Assembly: GCF_030125375.1 (NCBI RefSeq)
Contig: NZ_JASJUU010000003.1
Coordinates: 76,247 to 140,246, forward strand
Direction: 5' to 3'
Source of the DNA: Pseudoalteromonas umbrosa
GTDB taxonomy: Bacteria; Pseudomonadota; Gammaproteobacteria; Enterobacterales; Alteromonadaceae
DNA length: 64,000 nt
Positions 1 to 10,203 of the stretch are shown one piece after another. Position 1 is the stretch's first letter, and each line of letters opens with the position of its first letter. The notes under the pieces were generated by a model, which was not told where the DNA came from, searched no databases, and was given only the letters and a program-made list of their open reading frames with translations. Made by a program: the position numbers and the translations under genes.

Positions 1-34
1 GCAGTCACATAACAACTAAGTTGAAGAGGCATTT

Positions 35-1555
35 ATGATTTATGCAAATCCAAATACATCAGATGCAATCGTTAATTTTAAATCCGTTTATGATAACTAT
101 ATTGGCGGAAAATGGACCCAACCTGTCGAGGGGCATTATTTTGATAATATCAGCCCAGTCAACGGTGCTGTTTTCTGTCATGTCGCCAGATCTGGGCAAA
201 AAGATATTGAATTAGCTTTGGATGCGGCTCACAGTGCTAAAGAGTCTTGGGGCACAACGTCAGTGACAGAGCGTAGTAATATTTTGCTTAAAATTGCCGA
301 TCGTATAGAAGCCAATCTTGAATACCTCGCCGTGGCCGAAACGTGGGACAACGGTAAAGCTGTGCGTGAAACGTTGGCGGCAGATGTGCCCTTAGCTGCG
401 GACCACTTTCGTTATTTTGCAGGGTGTATCCGTGCGCAAGAAGGCAGTATTGGAGAAATTGACGAGCATACTGTGGCGTACCATTTCCATGAGCCGTTAG
501 GGGTTGTTGGGCAAATCATTCCGTGGAATTTTCCATTGCTAATGGCTGCTTGGAAACTTGCGCCGGCGCTTGCTGCGGGCAATTGCGTGGTGTTAAAGCC
601 TGCTGAGCAGACACCTGTATCGATTTTACTATTGATGGAATTGATAGAGGATCTGCTCCCTGCGGGTGTTGTAAACGTGGTAAATGGCTTTGGTAAAGAA
701 GCCGGAGAAGCTCTGGCGACCAGTGATCGCATTGCCAAAATAGCGTTTACCGGCTCAACGCCTGTGGGGTCACATATTTTGAAATGTGCGGCGGATAATA
801 TCATTCCATCAACAGTTGAACTTGGCGGCAAGTCTCCCAATATTTACTTCAGTGATGTAATGGAAAAAGATGATGAATTTTTGAGTAAATGTGTCGAAGG
901 GGCTGTATTGGCTTACTTCAATCAAGGTGAAGTATGTACATGCCCGTCTCGATTATTTGTGCAAGAAGACATCTACGATGAGTTCATTGCAAAAGTGATA
1001 GAGCGCACGCAGCAGATAAAACGTGGCAATCCTTTGGACACAGACACCATGGTAGGCGCACAGGCTTCTCAAGCACAATTCGATAAAATTTTAAGCTACA
1101 TCGAAATTGGTAAGCAAGAAGGTGCTGAGGTACTTCTTGGCGGTGAACCGGAAAAACTCAGTACAGAATATAATGAAGGCTATTATATTCAGCCAACGTT
1201 GTTAAAAGGTCACAATACTATGCGAGTATTTCAAGAAGAGATATTTGGCCCTGTGATCTCCTTGTGTACTTTTAAAGATGAAGCGGAAGTACTCGCAATG
1301 GCTAATAGCAGTGAATTTGGCCTAGGAGCGGGTGTGTGGACCCGTAACATGAACCGTGCTTATCACTTCGGTAGAAAAATAGAAGCGGGTAGGGTATGGA
1401 CTAATTGCTATCACATGTATCCGGCCCATGCCGCTTTTGGTGGCTACAAGCGCTCGGGCATTGGCCGTGAAACACATAAAAAAGCGCTGGATCATTACCA
1501 GCAAACTAAGAACCTTCTAGTCAGCTATAGCGAAAGTCCGCTTGGATTCTTCTAA
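35..1555 (+). CDS. aldB: NAD(P)-dependent aldehyde dehydrogenase, AldB type
   Basis: Cytosolic enzyme that oxidises aldehydes such as acetaldehyde to carboxylic acids with NAD(P)+. The 506 residues cover the whole ALDH fold and match the length of the AldB/ExaC acetaldehyde dehydrogenase group. The Rossmann region carries [10 protein letters not shown] and KPAEQTP, the general base Glu262 lies in VELGGKSPN, and the catalytic Cys301 in [11 protein letters not shown]. The C-terminal [12 protein letters not shown] motif is also present. An AGAGG-like ribosome site stands just before the ATG. The stop overlaps the stop of the convergent LysR gene by four bases. The family assignment is firm. The substrate is inferred from resemblance to AldB. 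Confidence 0.93.
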   Translation: MIYANPNTSDAIVNFKSVYDNYIGGKWTQPVEGHYFDNISPVNGAVFCHVARSGQKDIELALDAAHSAKESWGTTSVTERSNILLKIADRIEANLEYLAVAETWDNGKAVRETLAADVPLAADHFRYFAGCIRAQEGSIGEIDEHTVAYHFHEPLGVVGQIIPWNFPLLMAAWKLAPALAAGNCVVLKPAEQTPVSILLLMELIEDLLPAGVVNVVNGFGKEAGEALATSDRIAKIAFTGSTPVGSHILKCAADNIIPSTVELGGKSPNIYFSDVMEKDDEFLSKCVEGAVLAYFNQGEVCTCPSRLFVQEDIYDEFIAKVIERTQQIKRGNPLDTDTMVGAQASQAQFDKILSYIEIGKQEGAEVLLGGEPEKLSTEYNEGYYIQPTLLKGHNTMRVFQEEIFGPVISLCTFKDEAEVLAMANSSEFGLGAGVWTRNMNRAYHFGRKIEAGRVWTNCYHMYPAHAAFGGYKRSGIGRETHKKALDHYQQTKNLLVSYSESPLGFF

Positions 1556-2433
1556 GTTATAGCCTTAGCAAGATGCGCAACCATGGCCATGGTTGCGCTC
1601 TTTTTTGTTACGTTATTAGGCCAAATAGCATAGGCCGGTATAGGGGTTACTTGCCATTCGGGCAGTAACTCAATCAATTTATTTTCTCTAAGGGCTTGCT
1701 CAACAAGAAAGTCCGCAGGTGTCGCAATACCTAGCCCTTCCATACATAATTGTGTCATGCCCTCAACCGAATTCGCTGTGACTTGATAGCCAAAATGAAT
1801 GTCTTGTTTACCCAACTCTGAGTGTGTGATCGTACGCTTATTGGGTAAGCTGGCAAGCCTTATCCATGGCATGTTTTCAAGATCTTTTGGTGTCTTTGGG
1901 AGCGTGTTATTTTTTAAAAATAAGGGTGAGCAGGTGAGCTTTCGCTTTATATTTCCTAGTTTTTTACTTTTTAATTCGCTATTTGGTAGGTCGCCAAGGC
2001 GAATCGCAATATCGATCCCTTTCTCTATCAAGTTCTCATACACATCGCTAAAGTGAAAGTTGACCTCTAACCTCGGATGTTGCTGGCAAAACTCTGCTAA
2101 TACGCGGGTATAGTGGGAGCGTATAAGTACAGTCGGCAAACTGACGGTGACTTTGCCAGATAACGTATCTTGCTGGGCACTGATATCAGATAGGCCTTGC
2201 TCAACGGTTTTTAACATGTTTGTACTCATTTTGAATAACTGCTGCCCTTGCTCTGTTAACGAGAGCTTTCTGGTTGAGCGGTACAGTAAAGCCGTATCGA
2301 GCTTTGTTTCGAGCAAAGTAATGTGATAGCTGATCACTGAGGGCGACAAGTTAAGCGCGCGCGCCGCACCGCGAAAAGAACCTTGCTCTACAACCGTTGA
2401 AAAAATGGCAATGCTTTTGAGTTCGTCAATCAT
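1552..2433 (-). CDS. LysR-family transcriptional regulator
   Basis: DNA-binding regulator of 293 residues, a normal length for the family. Residues 1-62 form the winged helix-turn-helix ([20 protein letters not shown]), and the rest is the periplasmic-binding-protein-like effector domain. It resembles the small-molecule group with short cofactor domains often paired with exporters or dehydrogenases. It is divergent from the LysE-type exporter at 2533, with a 99-bp shared promoter region, and convergent with the aldehyde dehydrogenase. Control of the exporter is a reasonable inference because LysR proteins often regulate the divergent gene. No inducer can be named. Confidence 0.9.
   Translation of the reverse strand: MIDELKSIAIFSTVVEQGSFRGAARALNLSPSVISYHITLLETKLDTALLYRSTRKLSLTEQGQQLFKMSTNMLKTVEQGLSDISAQQDTLSGKVTVSLPTVLIRSHYTRVLAEFCQQHPRLEVNFHFSDVYENLIEKGIDIAIRLGDLPNSELKSKKLGNIKRKLTCSPLFLKNNTLPKTPKDLENMPWIRLASLPNKRTITHSELGKQDIHFGYQVTANSVEGMTQLCMEGLGIATPADFLVEQALRENKLIELLPEWQVTPIPAYAIWPNNVTKKSATMAMVAHLAKAIT
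1575..1606 (+). terminator. Rho-independent terminator of the aldehyde dehydrogenase gene
   Basis: A perfect 24-bp palindrome (1575-1598, centre CATGGCCATG) is followed by TCTTTTTT. It starts 20 bp after the aldehyde dehydrogenase stop. It lies inside the 3' coding end of the opposite LysR gene, where it encodes the stretch around MAMVAHL. Confidence 0.85.
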
Positions 2434-2532
2434 ATTGAGTAAGTTTTTAGAACAGTGATATTAATTTATACCATCTAATAAAATTTAAAACAGGGGTATA
2501 CACTCAAATTTTATACAGCGATGGAGTGAGCA

Positions 2533-3135
2533 ATGTTGATGATATTGGCAATGGGCCTATATGCATTTTCTATGTCGATTACACCGGGTCCGGTGAATTT
2601 GATTATTTTTTCAGGTGGGATGAATCGTGGTGTCCAAGCCACGCTGCCGTTTATTTTAGGCGCAACAATTGGGTTTAGTCTGTTGCTTTTAGCAACAGGG
2701 CTGGGGCTTGGTTTGGTGGTGCAGCAACATAAGTGGTTAGTATATAGTTCTACAGTGATTAGCTGTGGTTTTATGATGTATCTTGCTTTGCAACTGTTTA
2801 ATTCTGAACCGTGTGTAGGCCAAGCGACAGCGATGCGCTCAGGGTGGTGGGCAGGTTTGATGTTGATGTGGCTGAATCCAAAAGCGTGGTTGGCTGCTAT
2901 CGCGGGCAATAGTTTGTTCATTGAGCCTAGCCAAACCAGCAAATTGCTTGTGTTTGTACTCATTTACTCCTTGGTGTGTTTTGTTTCTTTATTGTTGTGG
3001 GCAGTATTTGGTAAGCAAGTGTCTCATCATATTTTGAATGACAAGTATGTGCGTTGGCTTAACAAGGTAGCGGCGCTGGTGCTAGCGGGTATGTGTGTGA
3101 TGGTATTGTATGAGCTAGGAGGCAGAAATCTTTAG
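2533..3135 (+). CDS. LysE/RhtB-family amino-acid exporter
   Basis: Inner-membrane exporter of 200 residues with about six hydrophobic segments, the usual size and topology of LysE/RhtB translocators. The family hallmark SITPGPVNLIIFSGGMNRG lies near residue 15. Such proteins excrete basic, branched or hydroxylated amino acids or homoserine lactone. The substrate here is unknown. It is divergent from the LysR gene at 1552-2433, which probably regulates it. The chosen ATG keeps the first membrane helix complete. Confidence 0.88.
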   Translation: MLMILAMGLYAFSMSITPGPVNLIIFSGGMNRGVQATLPFILGATIGFSLLLLATGLGLGLVVQQHKWLVYSSTVISCGFMMYLALQLFNSEPCVGQATAMRSGWWAGLMLMWLNPKAWLAAIAGNSLFIEPSQTSKLLVFVLIYSLVCFVSLLLWAVFGKQVSHHILNDKYVRWLNKVAALVLAGMCVMVLYELGGRNL

Positions 3136-3202
3136 CGGTGTAGCTATTCTGTGATAACTTTGTTTGACTAAAACTAATTTGCCAAGGACTTTGAGATAAG
3201 CC

Positions 3203-3823
3203 GTGAGAAAAGTTAAAGCTGCCCCATATTTGATTTTTAGTATTAACATTATCATCGTATTTGTTGCTACTTTTTGGCATCAAATTTTTAGTGCTAATGC
3301 TGGCTTATCTTTTATCTTACTGGTGATATTTTGCATTTTGTCATTGTCGAATTGCGTCTATCATATGAGTGTCTTGTTAGTTTATAAAGTGTTTCAAATA
3401 GAGCGCTTTAAAGTGTTGGTTTTGATGATACCAGCCTTATTATTACTTGTTTATAGTATTTTTGCACCGGCTCCCAACATGGAAGAGAATAGGCGCTCTT
3501 TGAATACTTCTAGCTCTGAACAGTTTATCGCTCGGGTATCTGCATCGTTTAATTATTGGCATATTGAGGTGGAAAATGCCTTGGGGCAGACAGTATACAA
3601 AAATGAAAATACGTCTATGAGAAGCACATTCTCCCTATATTGGGCATGGGATAAGCAAGACAGATTATGGTTTTATTACAGTGATGATGGCACTATACAC
3701 TATTTATCGAAGAGTAATGATGGTTGGCAGCTACGAGAATACGACAAGTTTGATGATGCTTTGGAACTTAAGCCCCCATCGAGTTTATTTCCATCATATG
3801 TAATCCCTAAACATAAAAAGTAA
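3203..3823 (+). CDS. Hypothetical membrane protein
   Basis: I do not recognise this 206-residue protein. Residues 1-90 hold about three hydrophobic helices (segments near 10-27, 33-52 and 70-88). Residues 95-206 form a polar, aromatic-rich domain that is probably periplasmic and contains FNYWHIEVENALGQ. The start is GTG, because no ATG lies close enough to preserve the first helix. The ribosome site is weak. It follows the LysE-type gene by 67 bp on the same strand, so co-transcription is possible. Nothing in the sequence identifies a function. Confidence 0.6.
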   Translation: MRKVKAAPYLIFSINIIIVFVATFWHQIFSANAGLSFILLVIFCILSLSNCVYHMSVLLVYKVFQIERFKVLVLMIPALLLLVYSIFAPAPNMEENRRSLNTSSSEQFIARVSASFNYWHIEVENALGQTVYKNENTSMRSTFSLYWAWDKQDRLWFYYSDDGTIHYLSKSNDGWQLREYDKFDDALELKPPSSLFPSYVIPKHKK

Positions 3824-3996
3824 TAAAGCGAATGCTGCAACTTGCTTGTTATAGCCCATTTTAGGTTCAAGTGGTCTTTACGAGACTATCAAGATATTTT
3901 TAGTACCGAGCACTTAATATAACGCTTAAAGCATTTTTATCGTATTATGCTGCATGCCTGTTGGTGTGTTTTATTTTGTAACATAAGAATTTTCCC

Positions 3997-4902
3997 ATGT
4001 ATAACCCGAATTTACCTTTAGTTTACCATCCTAATTATTCTTTCAGTTTTGATCCCAAACACCGTTTTGTGGTGAGTAAATTTGCAAGATTAAAAAGTTA
4101 TCTAGAGCAACAAGGGCTCATTGATCAAAACTTGCATCAAGGCCCAGTTGGCAACTATTCGGACTTAGAGTTAGTACATTGTGAGCAGTATGTTCGAGAC
4201 TTGTACCATAATGAACTTTGCCCAAAGGCAATGAGACGAATAGGGATCCCTTGGTCAAAAGAGTTGATGGCGAGAACATTTACAGCCCCATTGGGTACTT
4301 ACCTTACGGCATCGCTTGCTCTTGAAAACGGCGTTGCGTGTCACTTGGCGGGTGGAACGCACCATGCACATTACGATTTTGGGTCTGGGTATTGCATGGT
4401 GAATGATTTGGCTTATACAGCAGAGCGGTTAATCAAAGAAAAACGGGTTCACAATGTACTTATTTTTGATTGCGATGTGCATCAAGGAGATGGCACTGCC
4501 GCGATGCTTACACACAACCCCTTTGTATTTACCTGCTCAATACATTGCGAAAAGAACTTTCCTTTTAGAAAGCAACAGAGTGATTTAGACATTGGGTTAG
4601 ACCCTAATGTAAGCGATCATGAATATCTGCGAGTTATAGAAGCAACAATCCATGATTTGCTGGAGCAGTTAAATCCTGATCTTGTGCTATATGATGCGGG
4701 CGTTGATGTTTGGCAAGAGGATACTTTGGGCAAATTGGATATTAGCTGGCAAGGGCTTGAGAGACGAGATCGTATGGTACTCAACGCATGTAATCAAAAA
4801 GGCGTACCAGTAGCAACTGTGATAGGTGGAGGATATGACAAAGACCATGAGCGTTTGGCAAAACGTCATGCTATTGTCATTGAGCAGGCCGCAAGAATAT
4901 AG
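3997..4902 (+). CDS. Histone-deacetylase-family (acetoin-utilisation type) Zn amidohydrolase
   Basis: Arginase/deacetylase-fold enzyme of 301 residues, the typical size of bacterial class II HDAC-like proteins. The active-site dyad His122-His123 lies in GGTHHAHYDFGSGYC. The zinc ligands Asp160 and His162 lie in DCDVHQGDG and Asp233 in YDAGVDVW. The late GGGYD motif supplies the catalytic tyrosine. It should remove acyl groups from lysine or polyamines, but bacterial substrates are seldom known. It stands alone, and its 3' end faces the DUF1501 gene. Confidence 0.9.
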   Translation: MYNPNLPLVYHPNYSFSFDPKHRFVVSKFARLKSYLEQQGLIDQNLHQGPVGNYSDLELVHCEQYVRDLYHNELCPKAMRRIGIPWSKELMARTFTAPLGTYLTASLALENGVACHLAGGTHHAHYDFGSGYCMVNDLAYTAERLIKEKRVHNVLIFDCDVHQGDGTAAMLTHNPFVFTCSIHCEKNFPFRKQQSDLDIGLDPNVSDHEYLRVIEATIHDLLEQLNPDLVLYDAGVDVWQEDTLGKLDISWQGLERRDRMVLNACNQKGVPVATVIGGGYDKDHERLAKRHAIVIEQAARI

Positions 4903-4939
4903 CTAGTTATGCTCGGGCCTAATTTTTGGGGTCTTAAAA

Positions 4940-6292
4940 TTATTTAAATAAATTCAAAGCGTACGTATCAAAATTCCCTAAGTTTGGAAAAATATCATTA
5001 ATCTCTGAGTCATTTAATCCAAACCATTTCGCTATGGGGGCAAAATACTGTTCGTTGGAAAATTGGGGTATAAGTCTGCCACCGCCAACATCTATATTAC
5101 TGTCGACTTGCTGTGAAAGCATGGTGCCATGTAAATCTTGGCCGTTAACCGCACCACCCATAATAAGTTGATTACTGGCCCAGCCATGATCAGTGCCATC
5201 TCCATTTGAAGTCAATGTGCGGCCAAAATCAGACATCGTAAAAGTTGTAACGCTATTTTGTAGAGAAAGCTCAGTAAGTGCGCTATTAAACTCAGATAGT
5301 GCTGTTGCAAGTGTGGCGAGCAGGGCAGGTTGACGTGTTACTTGTTCATCATGGGTATCAAAGCCACCTAATGAGACAAAAAATATTTGCCGTTTGTTGC
5401 CTGTTTGATCGCTGATGCTTAGAGACTTGGCGACAGCGGCTAACTGCTCCGATAAACTGTTATCGCTAAATTGTGTGGTTAATACGGGCGCTTGTTCTAA
5501 TAAGGTGTTCATATGCTGCACATTGCTAATGGAGCTGGAAAGTCTGCTGGCATATGCGTCTTGCAGTGAATTTGTTTGGGTACTTAGCAATCTATCCATG
5601 ATGCTTTTAACATGGTCGACTTGTGGTTGGTAACCTGTCAGCGAGTTTATTTTCATTACTCCGCTTTTATTGAGTGCATAGGGGGTGGTGTCGATACCTG
5701 CTTGCCATGGGTTTGCTCCAGCAAGTGAGATGTTACTAGTAAAACTGTTGTGCTGGTTTAATCGCTCCAGCATCCGCGCGCCCCAACCCGTATTTAAAGA
5801 CACTTTCTCACGTCCATTCATCCATGTGGCTTGTTGGTCGTTATGTGAAAACAAATGATTTGGTAAAGGCACCGCTTTGTTTCGATAGTCAGCAAGTGTT
5901 GTCGGGGTGATAAGTGTGCCAACACCGCCAACAAAGCCGAGCTGACCGGCATCAAAAGTGGAGGATATAGCGCTCATACTTGGGTGCAAGCCAACACCGC
6001 CCTCAAATTGTGTCAGTGTATTCAAAGTCATTGGCTCGGTAATAGCTAGATTTTGTCTGCTTTGTTCGTAATGTAGCCTTTGATCACCGGTTAAGGGCAC
6101 TAGCATATTGAGTGAGTCACTCCCTCCGTGCAAAAAAATACAAACAAGCGCTTTGTAATCAGCAAGCTCGGTGTTGTTCATAGAGCTACTGATAGCTTGT
6201 AACTGCAAACTAGTGAGAGCGGCAACAGAAGCCCCGCCTTTGAGGCACATAGATAAAAAAGCGCGTCTTGACTGATGATTAAAATACGACAT
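4940..6292 (-). CDS. DUF1501 family exported protein
   Basis: 450-residue protein of the DUF1501 family, related to the alkaline phosphatase/sulfatase fold. The N-terminus has a twin-arginine signal (SRRAFLSMCLKGGASVAAL), so it is probably folded before export. Family segments include VCIFLHGGSDSLNMLVPL, FFVSLGGFDTHDEQ and TMSDFGRTLTSNGDGTDHGW. It starts 11 bp after the stop of the DUF1800 lipoprotein gene, so the two form one transcription unit. The two families co-occur widely in marine and planctomycete genomes. The biochemical role is not established. Confidence 0.88.
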   Translation of the reverse strand: MSYFNHQSRRAFLSMCLKGGASVAALTSLQLQAISSSMNNTELADYKALVCIFLHGGSDSLNMLVPLTGDQRLHYEQSRQNLAITEPMTLNTLTQFEGGVGLHPSMSAISSTFDAGQLGFVGGVGTLITPTTLADYRNKAVPLPNHLFSHNDQQATWMNGREKVSLNTGWGARMLERLNQHNSFTSNISLAGANPWQAGIDTTPYALNKSGVMKINSLTGYQPQVDHVKSIMDRLLSTQTNSLQDAYASRLSSSISNVQHMNTLLEQAPVLTTQFSDNSLSEQLAAVAKSLSISDQTGNKRQIFFVSLGGFDTHDEQVTRQPALLATLATALSEFNSALTELSLQNSVTTFTMSDFGRTLTSNGDGTDHGWASNQLIMGGAVNGQDLHGTMLSQQVDSNIDVGGGRLIPQFSNEQYFAPIAKWFGLNDSEINDIFPNLGNFDTYALNLFK

Positions 6293-6303
6293 GGCAGGCG
6301 CTC

Positions 6304-8346
6304 CTAGTTTTGGTAATTGAAGTCAGGTGACAATGAAATCATGTACAGTAGCTGGGCCACTCGAAGTGACGCATCTCTGTTCATAAAATAGCTATCTAAG
6401 TCTACGAGTGCTGTTCGTGTGGTATCCGACATGGAGCCTGCAAAGTAAACTAGGTCGTAGTAGTCCAATAAAGGTTGTAATCCATTGTTTGTCAGCATTT
6501 CAATGTCTGCTTGGGCATACATGTAGATTGTATTGGGATTGAGTGTTGTTTTACGCTCAGCCATTCGCCACACTAAGTCGCCATAGTGTCCGTTGATAGT
6601 GGATATCATGTTGGAGTCGGTAGCAATTTGCAGCTCAGGAGCAACGAGTCCTAAGGCTTGAAGCTCATTTGGCTGGTGGTCTGGTCTAAAAAAGTTAAAT
6701 ACAGAGGGTGATAATAAAGGCCCTTGGCCATATGCTGTTGTTAAGTTCCAAGTATAATAACGATTAAGTTCCGAGCGTGCATTTAACACCCGCCATAAGT
6801 GTAGTTTTACGAGAATTGGCTCTTTAATTTTGCCGCTATGTAGCTGTACAGACGAGTATTTTCTGGCCTCTTCATCCAGTAAAATTGCTTTGATGACGGC
6901 ACCTAGGTCACCTTTTACCCCTTCGCCGTTGTCATTAAATATAGTCGCCACTCGAGCAATATATGCTTGTGTTGGGTTTGATTTTACAAGCCTTTGGATT
7001 AGTTGCTTACTAATAAAGGGGGCGACATTACTGTGTGCAAATAAGTTATCTAGCGCAAGTTGCATGGACTCATGGGGACCGGTGTTTTTTGGGATAATCT
7101 CACCACCGAGCAGAGGCTTTTCTTCCATTGAGTGATAGTCGGCAAAAGCGTGCATAGGCAGGGTATAGTTTCGACTGGGCCTGTCCCACCTTGCCGAGTA
7201 AGCAAATGTCCAGCCAGTGAATACTTTGGCAAAGCCGGCTATTTCAGTTTGTGAATAGGTTGGTATGGTGTTGCCATCAGCATCTAATTTAACAGTGCCA
7301 TCTAAATTGAGTTCATTCAAACCAATTGTGAATAGCTGCATGACTTCTCGTGCATAGTTTTCATCAGGACGAATGTTAAGCTCTGCGTTTGCTTTTTCAT
7401 TCCCTAAGTGACTTAAATACACGCCCATAGCAGGAGATAAAGTGACTGACTCTAGTAGGGTTCTAAAATTACCAAATGCATGTTTTAACAGCATGTCATA
7501 GTAAGCGACCATGCCCTCAGGCTCGCCTCGTAAAGCTGTATTGGCATCAGAAACCACAAAAATTTCACTGAGCGCAAATGCCACTCTTTGCCTGAGTTGA
7601 TCAGGCGCATTTAAACTCGCTTTCCACCAAGCGTCTATTCTGTTTATGTGGCTTGGGTTATCTCTATCCGGGTAGTTTTCTAGTAAAGGCGTATGCAGAG
7701 TAGGCGTTAACGCAATTTGTTGGTCAAGCCATTCACTTTCACTCATGCCTGAAGCCGACTGGATTTCCGCATAAGTTGCGCCAAGTGTCGCTTGTTGCAT
7801 TAATGCCGATGCTTGTAACTCGGTCATTGCATTGACAGACTCAATGCTTGTTTCAGTATATGTGCTCATGCCAGCGTTATCAGTGACCGTCAGCGCAAAG
7901 GTATAGCTTTCATTACTGATAGAGTTAGCACTAGGCAATGTCACGGTTAAACTGGCAGAATCTGCGCCGGCAAGAGTGACGGTCGGACCGCTAATTTGTA
8001 CCCAAGCGAACGATAGCCCTTCTGTAGACCCTTCAATGACACTATCTATGGTTATAACACTGCCCTTTCTGACAACATCGCCTGGTAAGCGAATGTCCAC
8101 AACGGGTGATGTACTTATATTTTGCGCATCGGCTAAATCGTCAGAGGAATTTTGGTCAGCCGTATCATCACTTGGTTCATTGCTTGGTGATGTAGGAGTG
8201 CTGCTGTTTGCTGTATTGGCGTTGTTAGTGTTTTCATTACTGGTTGGCGGCTGTGGAGATGTTGTGGGAGTATTTGACTCGGAACCACCACCGCCGCATG
8301 CGGATAAAACTAAAGTTACAAGTAAAAACAGAACACGCATTTTCAT
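6304..8346 (-). CDS. DUF1800 family lipoprotein with N-terminal Ig/PKD-like domain
   Basis: 680-residue secreted lipoprotein. The lipobox LVLSAC gives a modified Cys17. Residues 20-75 are a low-complexity Ser/Thr/Pro/Asn/Asp spacer. About 80-170 is an Ig/PKD-like beta-sandwich (VTITDSVIEG-like strands and FAWVQISGPTVTLAG). The remaining 500 residues are the DUF1800 domain, with family motifs such as NYAREVMQLFTIG, FTGWTF and PSVFNFFRPD. It lies directly upstream of the DUF1501 partner. Surface display is inferred from the lipobox and spacer. The function is unknown. Confidence 0.88.
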   Translation of the reverse strand: MKMRVLFLLVTLVLSACGGGGSESNTPTTSPQPPTSNENTNNANTANSSTPTSPSNEPSDDTADQNSSDDLADAQNISTSPVVDIRLPGDVVRKGSVITIDSVIEGSTEGLSFAWVQISGPTVTLAGADSASLTVTLPSANSISNESYTFALTVTDNAGMSTYTETSIESVNAMTELQASALMQQATLGATYAEIQSASGMSESEWLDQQIALTPTLHTPLLENYPDRDNPSHINRIDAWWKASLNAPDQLRQRVAFALSEIFVVSDANTALRGEPEGMVAYYDMLLKHAFGNFRTLLESVTLSPAMGVYLSHLGNEKANAELNIRPDENYAREVMQLFTIGLNELNLDGTVKLDADGNTIPTYSQTEIAGFAKVFTGWTFAYSARWDRPSRNYTLPMHAFADYHSMEEKPLLGGEIIPKNTGPHESMQLALDNLFAHSNVAPFISKQLIQRLVKSNPTQAYIARVATIFNDNGEGVKGDLGAVIKAILLDEEARKYSSVQLHSGKIKEPILVKLHLWRVLNARSELNRYYTWNLTTAYGQGPLLSPSVFNFFRPDHQPNELQALGLVAPELQIATDSNMISTINGHYGDLVWRMAERKTTLNPNTIYMYAQADIEMLTNNGLQPLLDYYDLVYFAGSMSDTTRTALVDLDSYFMNRDASLRVAQLLYMISLSPDFNYQN

Positions 8347-8693
8347 TGTGATTGCCTCAATAAACTCTAACCCTTTTATAGCACGCTCATTTATTTTAAC
8401 AATATCTTTTCATTAATTTTTGGTGTTTTTTTACGCTAAAAGGATTGGCTTTTCGCCATGTTTCTGAATTAAAGAGGAATATCTATGAACAAATTTGGTA
8501 TACATTAAAGTGATACATGTTGTTACCTTATTCTTTAAAAAATAGGGTTGTCACAGTGGTAACCCTATCCTTATTATCTTGTGAGTGGCTCAGTGATTTT
8601 CCTCGTTAACTTTATCAAAGTCACATTCAGTATCTATATGAAATTATGATAATTTATTATTGTATAGAACATCATAAAACAAGGATTATAAGA
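8347..8693. other. Divergent intergenic region
   Basis: 347 bp between the divergent DUF1800 and serine hydrolase genes, which must hold both promoters. The one clear structure is an inverted repeat with 8-bp perfect arms (ATAGGGTT/AACCCTAT, 8542-8549 and 8561-8568, 11-nt loop). It has no T tract and no gene runs into it, so it is more likely a leader hairpin or protein site than a terminator. No small gene is evident. Confidence 0.4.
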
Positions 8694-10139
8694 ATGAAAA
8701 AAACCGTTATCGCTACACTAATCGCAGGTATCTTTATTGCGCCAAAGATAGGCTTAGCAAGCGAGCAAGGAAGCCCAAATATTGAACTCGATCTACTTCC
8801 ACTTGTTCAAGTAAAAGGTGAGCAATACGTTTCAAGCACCATAGAAAAAGAAATGCGCAAGTATAACTTACCTGGGTTGAGTGTTGCTGTGGTTAAAAAT
8901 GGTCAAGTTGTTTGGGCAGAAGGCTTTGGACTAGCTGACAAACAGACTAATCGCAAAGTGACGACTGAAACTTTGTTTCAAGCTGGTTCTATCAGTAAAC
9001 CTGTTGCGGCTTTGGCTGTTTTAAAATTGGTTCATGAAGGGAAAATAAAATTAGATGCGGATGTAAATCAGTACTTAAAAGGCTGGCAAGTGCCAAGCAA
9101 TGAATTTACTAAATCAGCCAAAGTGACAGTGCGTCAGCTTTTAACACACAGTGCAGGTTTAACTCAGCATGGCTTTCCGGGATATCAACGCGGCGGTAAA
9201 GTGCCCTCCGATATTGGGGTGTTAAATGGACAGGGAAACACAGGTAAAGTGATAGTCGATAAACAACCCGGTGAAGGGTTTAGGTATTCTGGTGGCGGGT
9301 ATACTGTATTAGATCTGCTTGTTGAAAATGTGACAGGACAGTCATTTTCTGATTATACATCTGAGCAGATTTTGAAACCGCTTGGAATGACAAACAGTAC
9401 GTTTGCACAGCCGCTTCCTAAGCACTTATGGTCAAAAGCCAGTGCAGCATTTGATGTTAACGGGAAGCAGGTTGTAGGAGATTGGCACGTATACCCTGAG
9501 CAGGCAGCTGCGGGCTTGTGGACGACGCCGAGCGATTTAGCTCTGTATGTTAAAGCGATACAAAGTGCTCGAGTAGGTAAAGCGGTTGGCCCCATTACAC
9601 CTAAGTTGGTTAAAGACATGCTTGTTTTCCATGACAACGACTGGGGGCTTGGGCCAATATTAAAAAATTATCAGCAAGGCCTTGCGTTTGAGCATGGTGG
9701 TAAAAACAAAGGGTTTACCAATGTATTTAAAGCGTATGCTGATAAAGGCGATGCATTTATTATTATGACCAATGGTGATGCAGCAAGTCCGGTGATGAGG
9801 GAATTACAACTTGCCATCAGCGAGCATTTTGGCTGGGACTTTTCTAGCGCTAAAAAAGTGGAAAAGTATACCTTTTCAAGTGCGCAGTTAAAGCAAATGG
9901 TTGGCAAGTATATTTATGATAAAGATAGCCAGTATCGATTTGACCTGACTTTTGATGAACAGTATATATTGGCATATGACCCATCAAGAGATCGCACTAA
10001 CCGTTTGATAGCGACGAGTGAGAAAGCATTGATTGACGTGCGCGATGGTTCAACGGTGGATATTGAGCGAAATAATAAAGGCGAGATTCAGGCATTAATT
10101 TGGGGTGGGCAATATCGATTTGTAAAGAATAGTCTTTAA
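8694..10139 (+). CDS. Secreted serine hydrolase, class C beta-lactamase/esterase family
   Basis: 481-residue exported hydrolase when started at the ATG at 8694. That start follows AAGGA (8681-8685) and gives a proper Sec signal (MKKTVIATLIAGIFIAPKIGLA). An upstream in-frame ATG at 8646 lacks a ribosome site. The nucleophile Ser99 and Lys102 form SISK, the second motif is YSG where YSN is usual, and HGG follows near the C-terminal third. A further 100 residues resemble the beta-barrel tail found in family members. The family includes esterases, D-amino-acid peptidases and penicillin-binding enzymes. The substrate cannot be read from the sequence. Confidence 0.88.
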   Translation: MKKTVIATLIAGIFIAPKIGLASEQGSPNIELDLLPLVQVKGEQYVSSTIEKEMRKYNLPGLSVAVVKNGQVVWAEGFGLADKQTNRKVTTETLFQAGSISKPVAALAVLKLVHEGKIKLDADVNQYLKGWQVPSNEFTKSAKVTVRQLLTHSAGLTQHGFPGYQRGGKVPSDIGVLNGQGNTGKVIVDKQPGEGFRYSGGGYTVLDLLVENVTGQSFSDYTSEQILKPLGMTNSTFAQPLPKHLWSKASAAFDVNGKQVVGDWHVYPEQAAAGLWTTPSDLALYVKAIQSARVGKAVGPITPKLVKDMLVFHDNDWGLGPILKNYQQGLAFEHGGKNKGFTNVFKAYADKGDAFIIMTNGDAASPVMRELQLAISEHFGWDFSSAKKVEKYTFSSAQLKQMVGKYIYDKDSQYRFDLTFDEQYILAYDPSRDRTNRLIATSEKALIDVRDGSTVDIERNNKGEIQALIWGGQYRFVKNSL

Positions 10140-10203
10140 AGTATTTTGTAAAATTAATATTTTGGGAATTAAATATTATTAAGTTCCCAGTTTTCTTGTT
10201 AAA

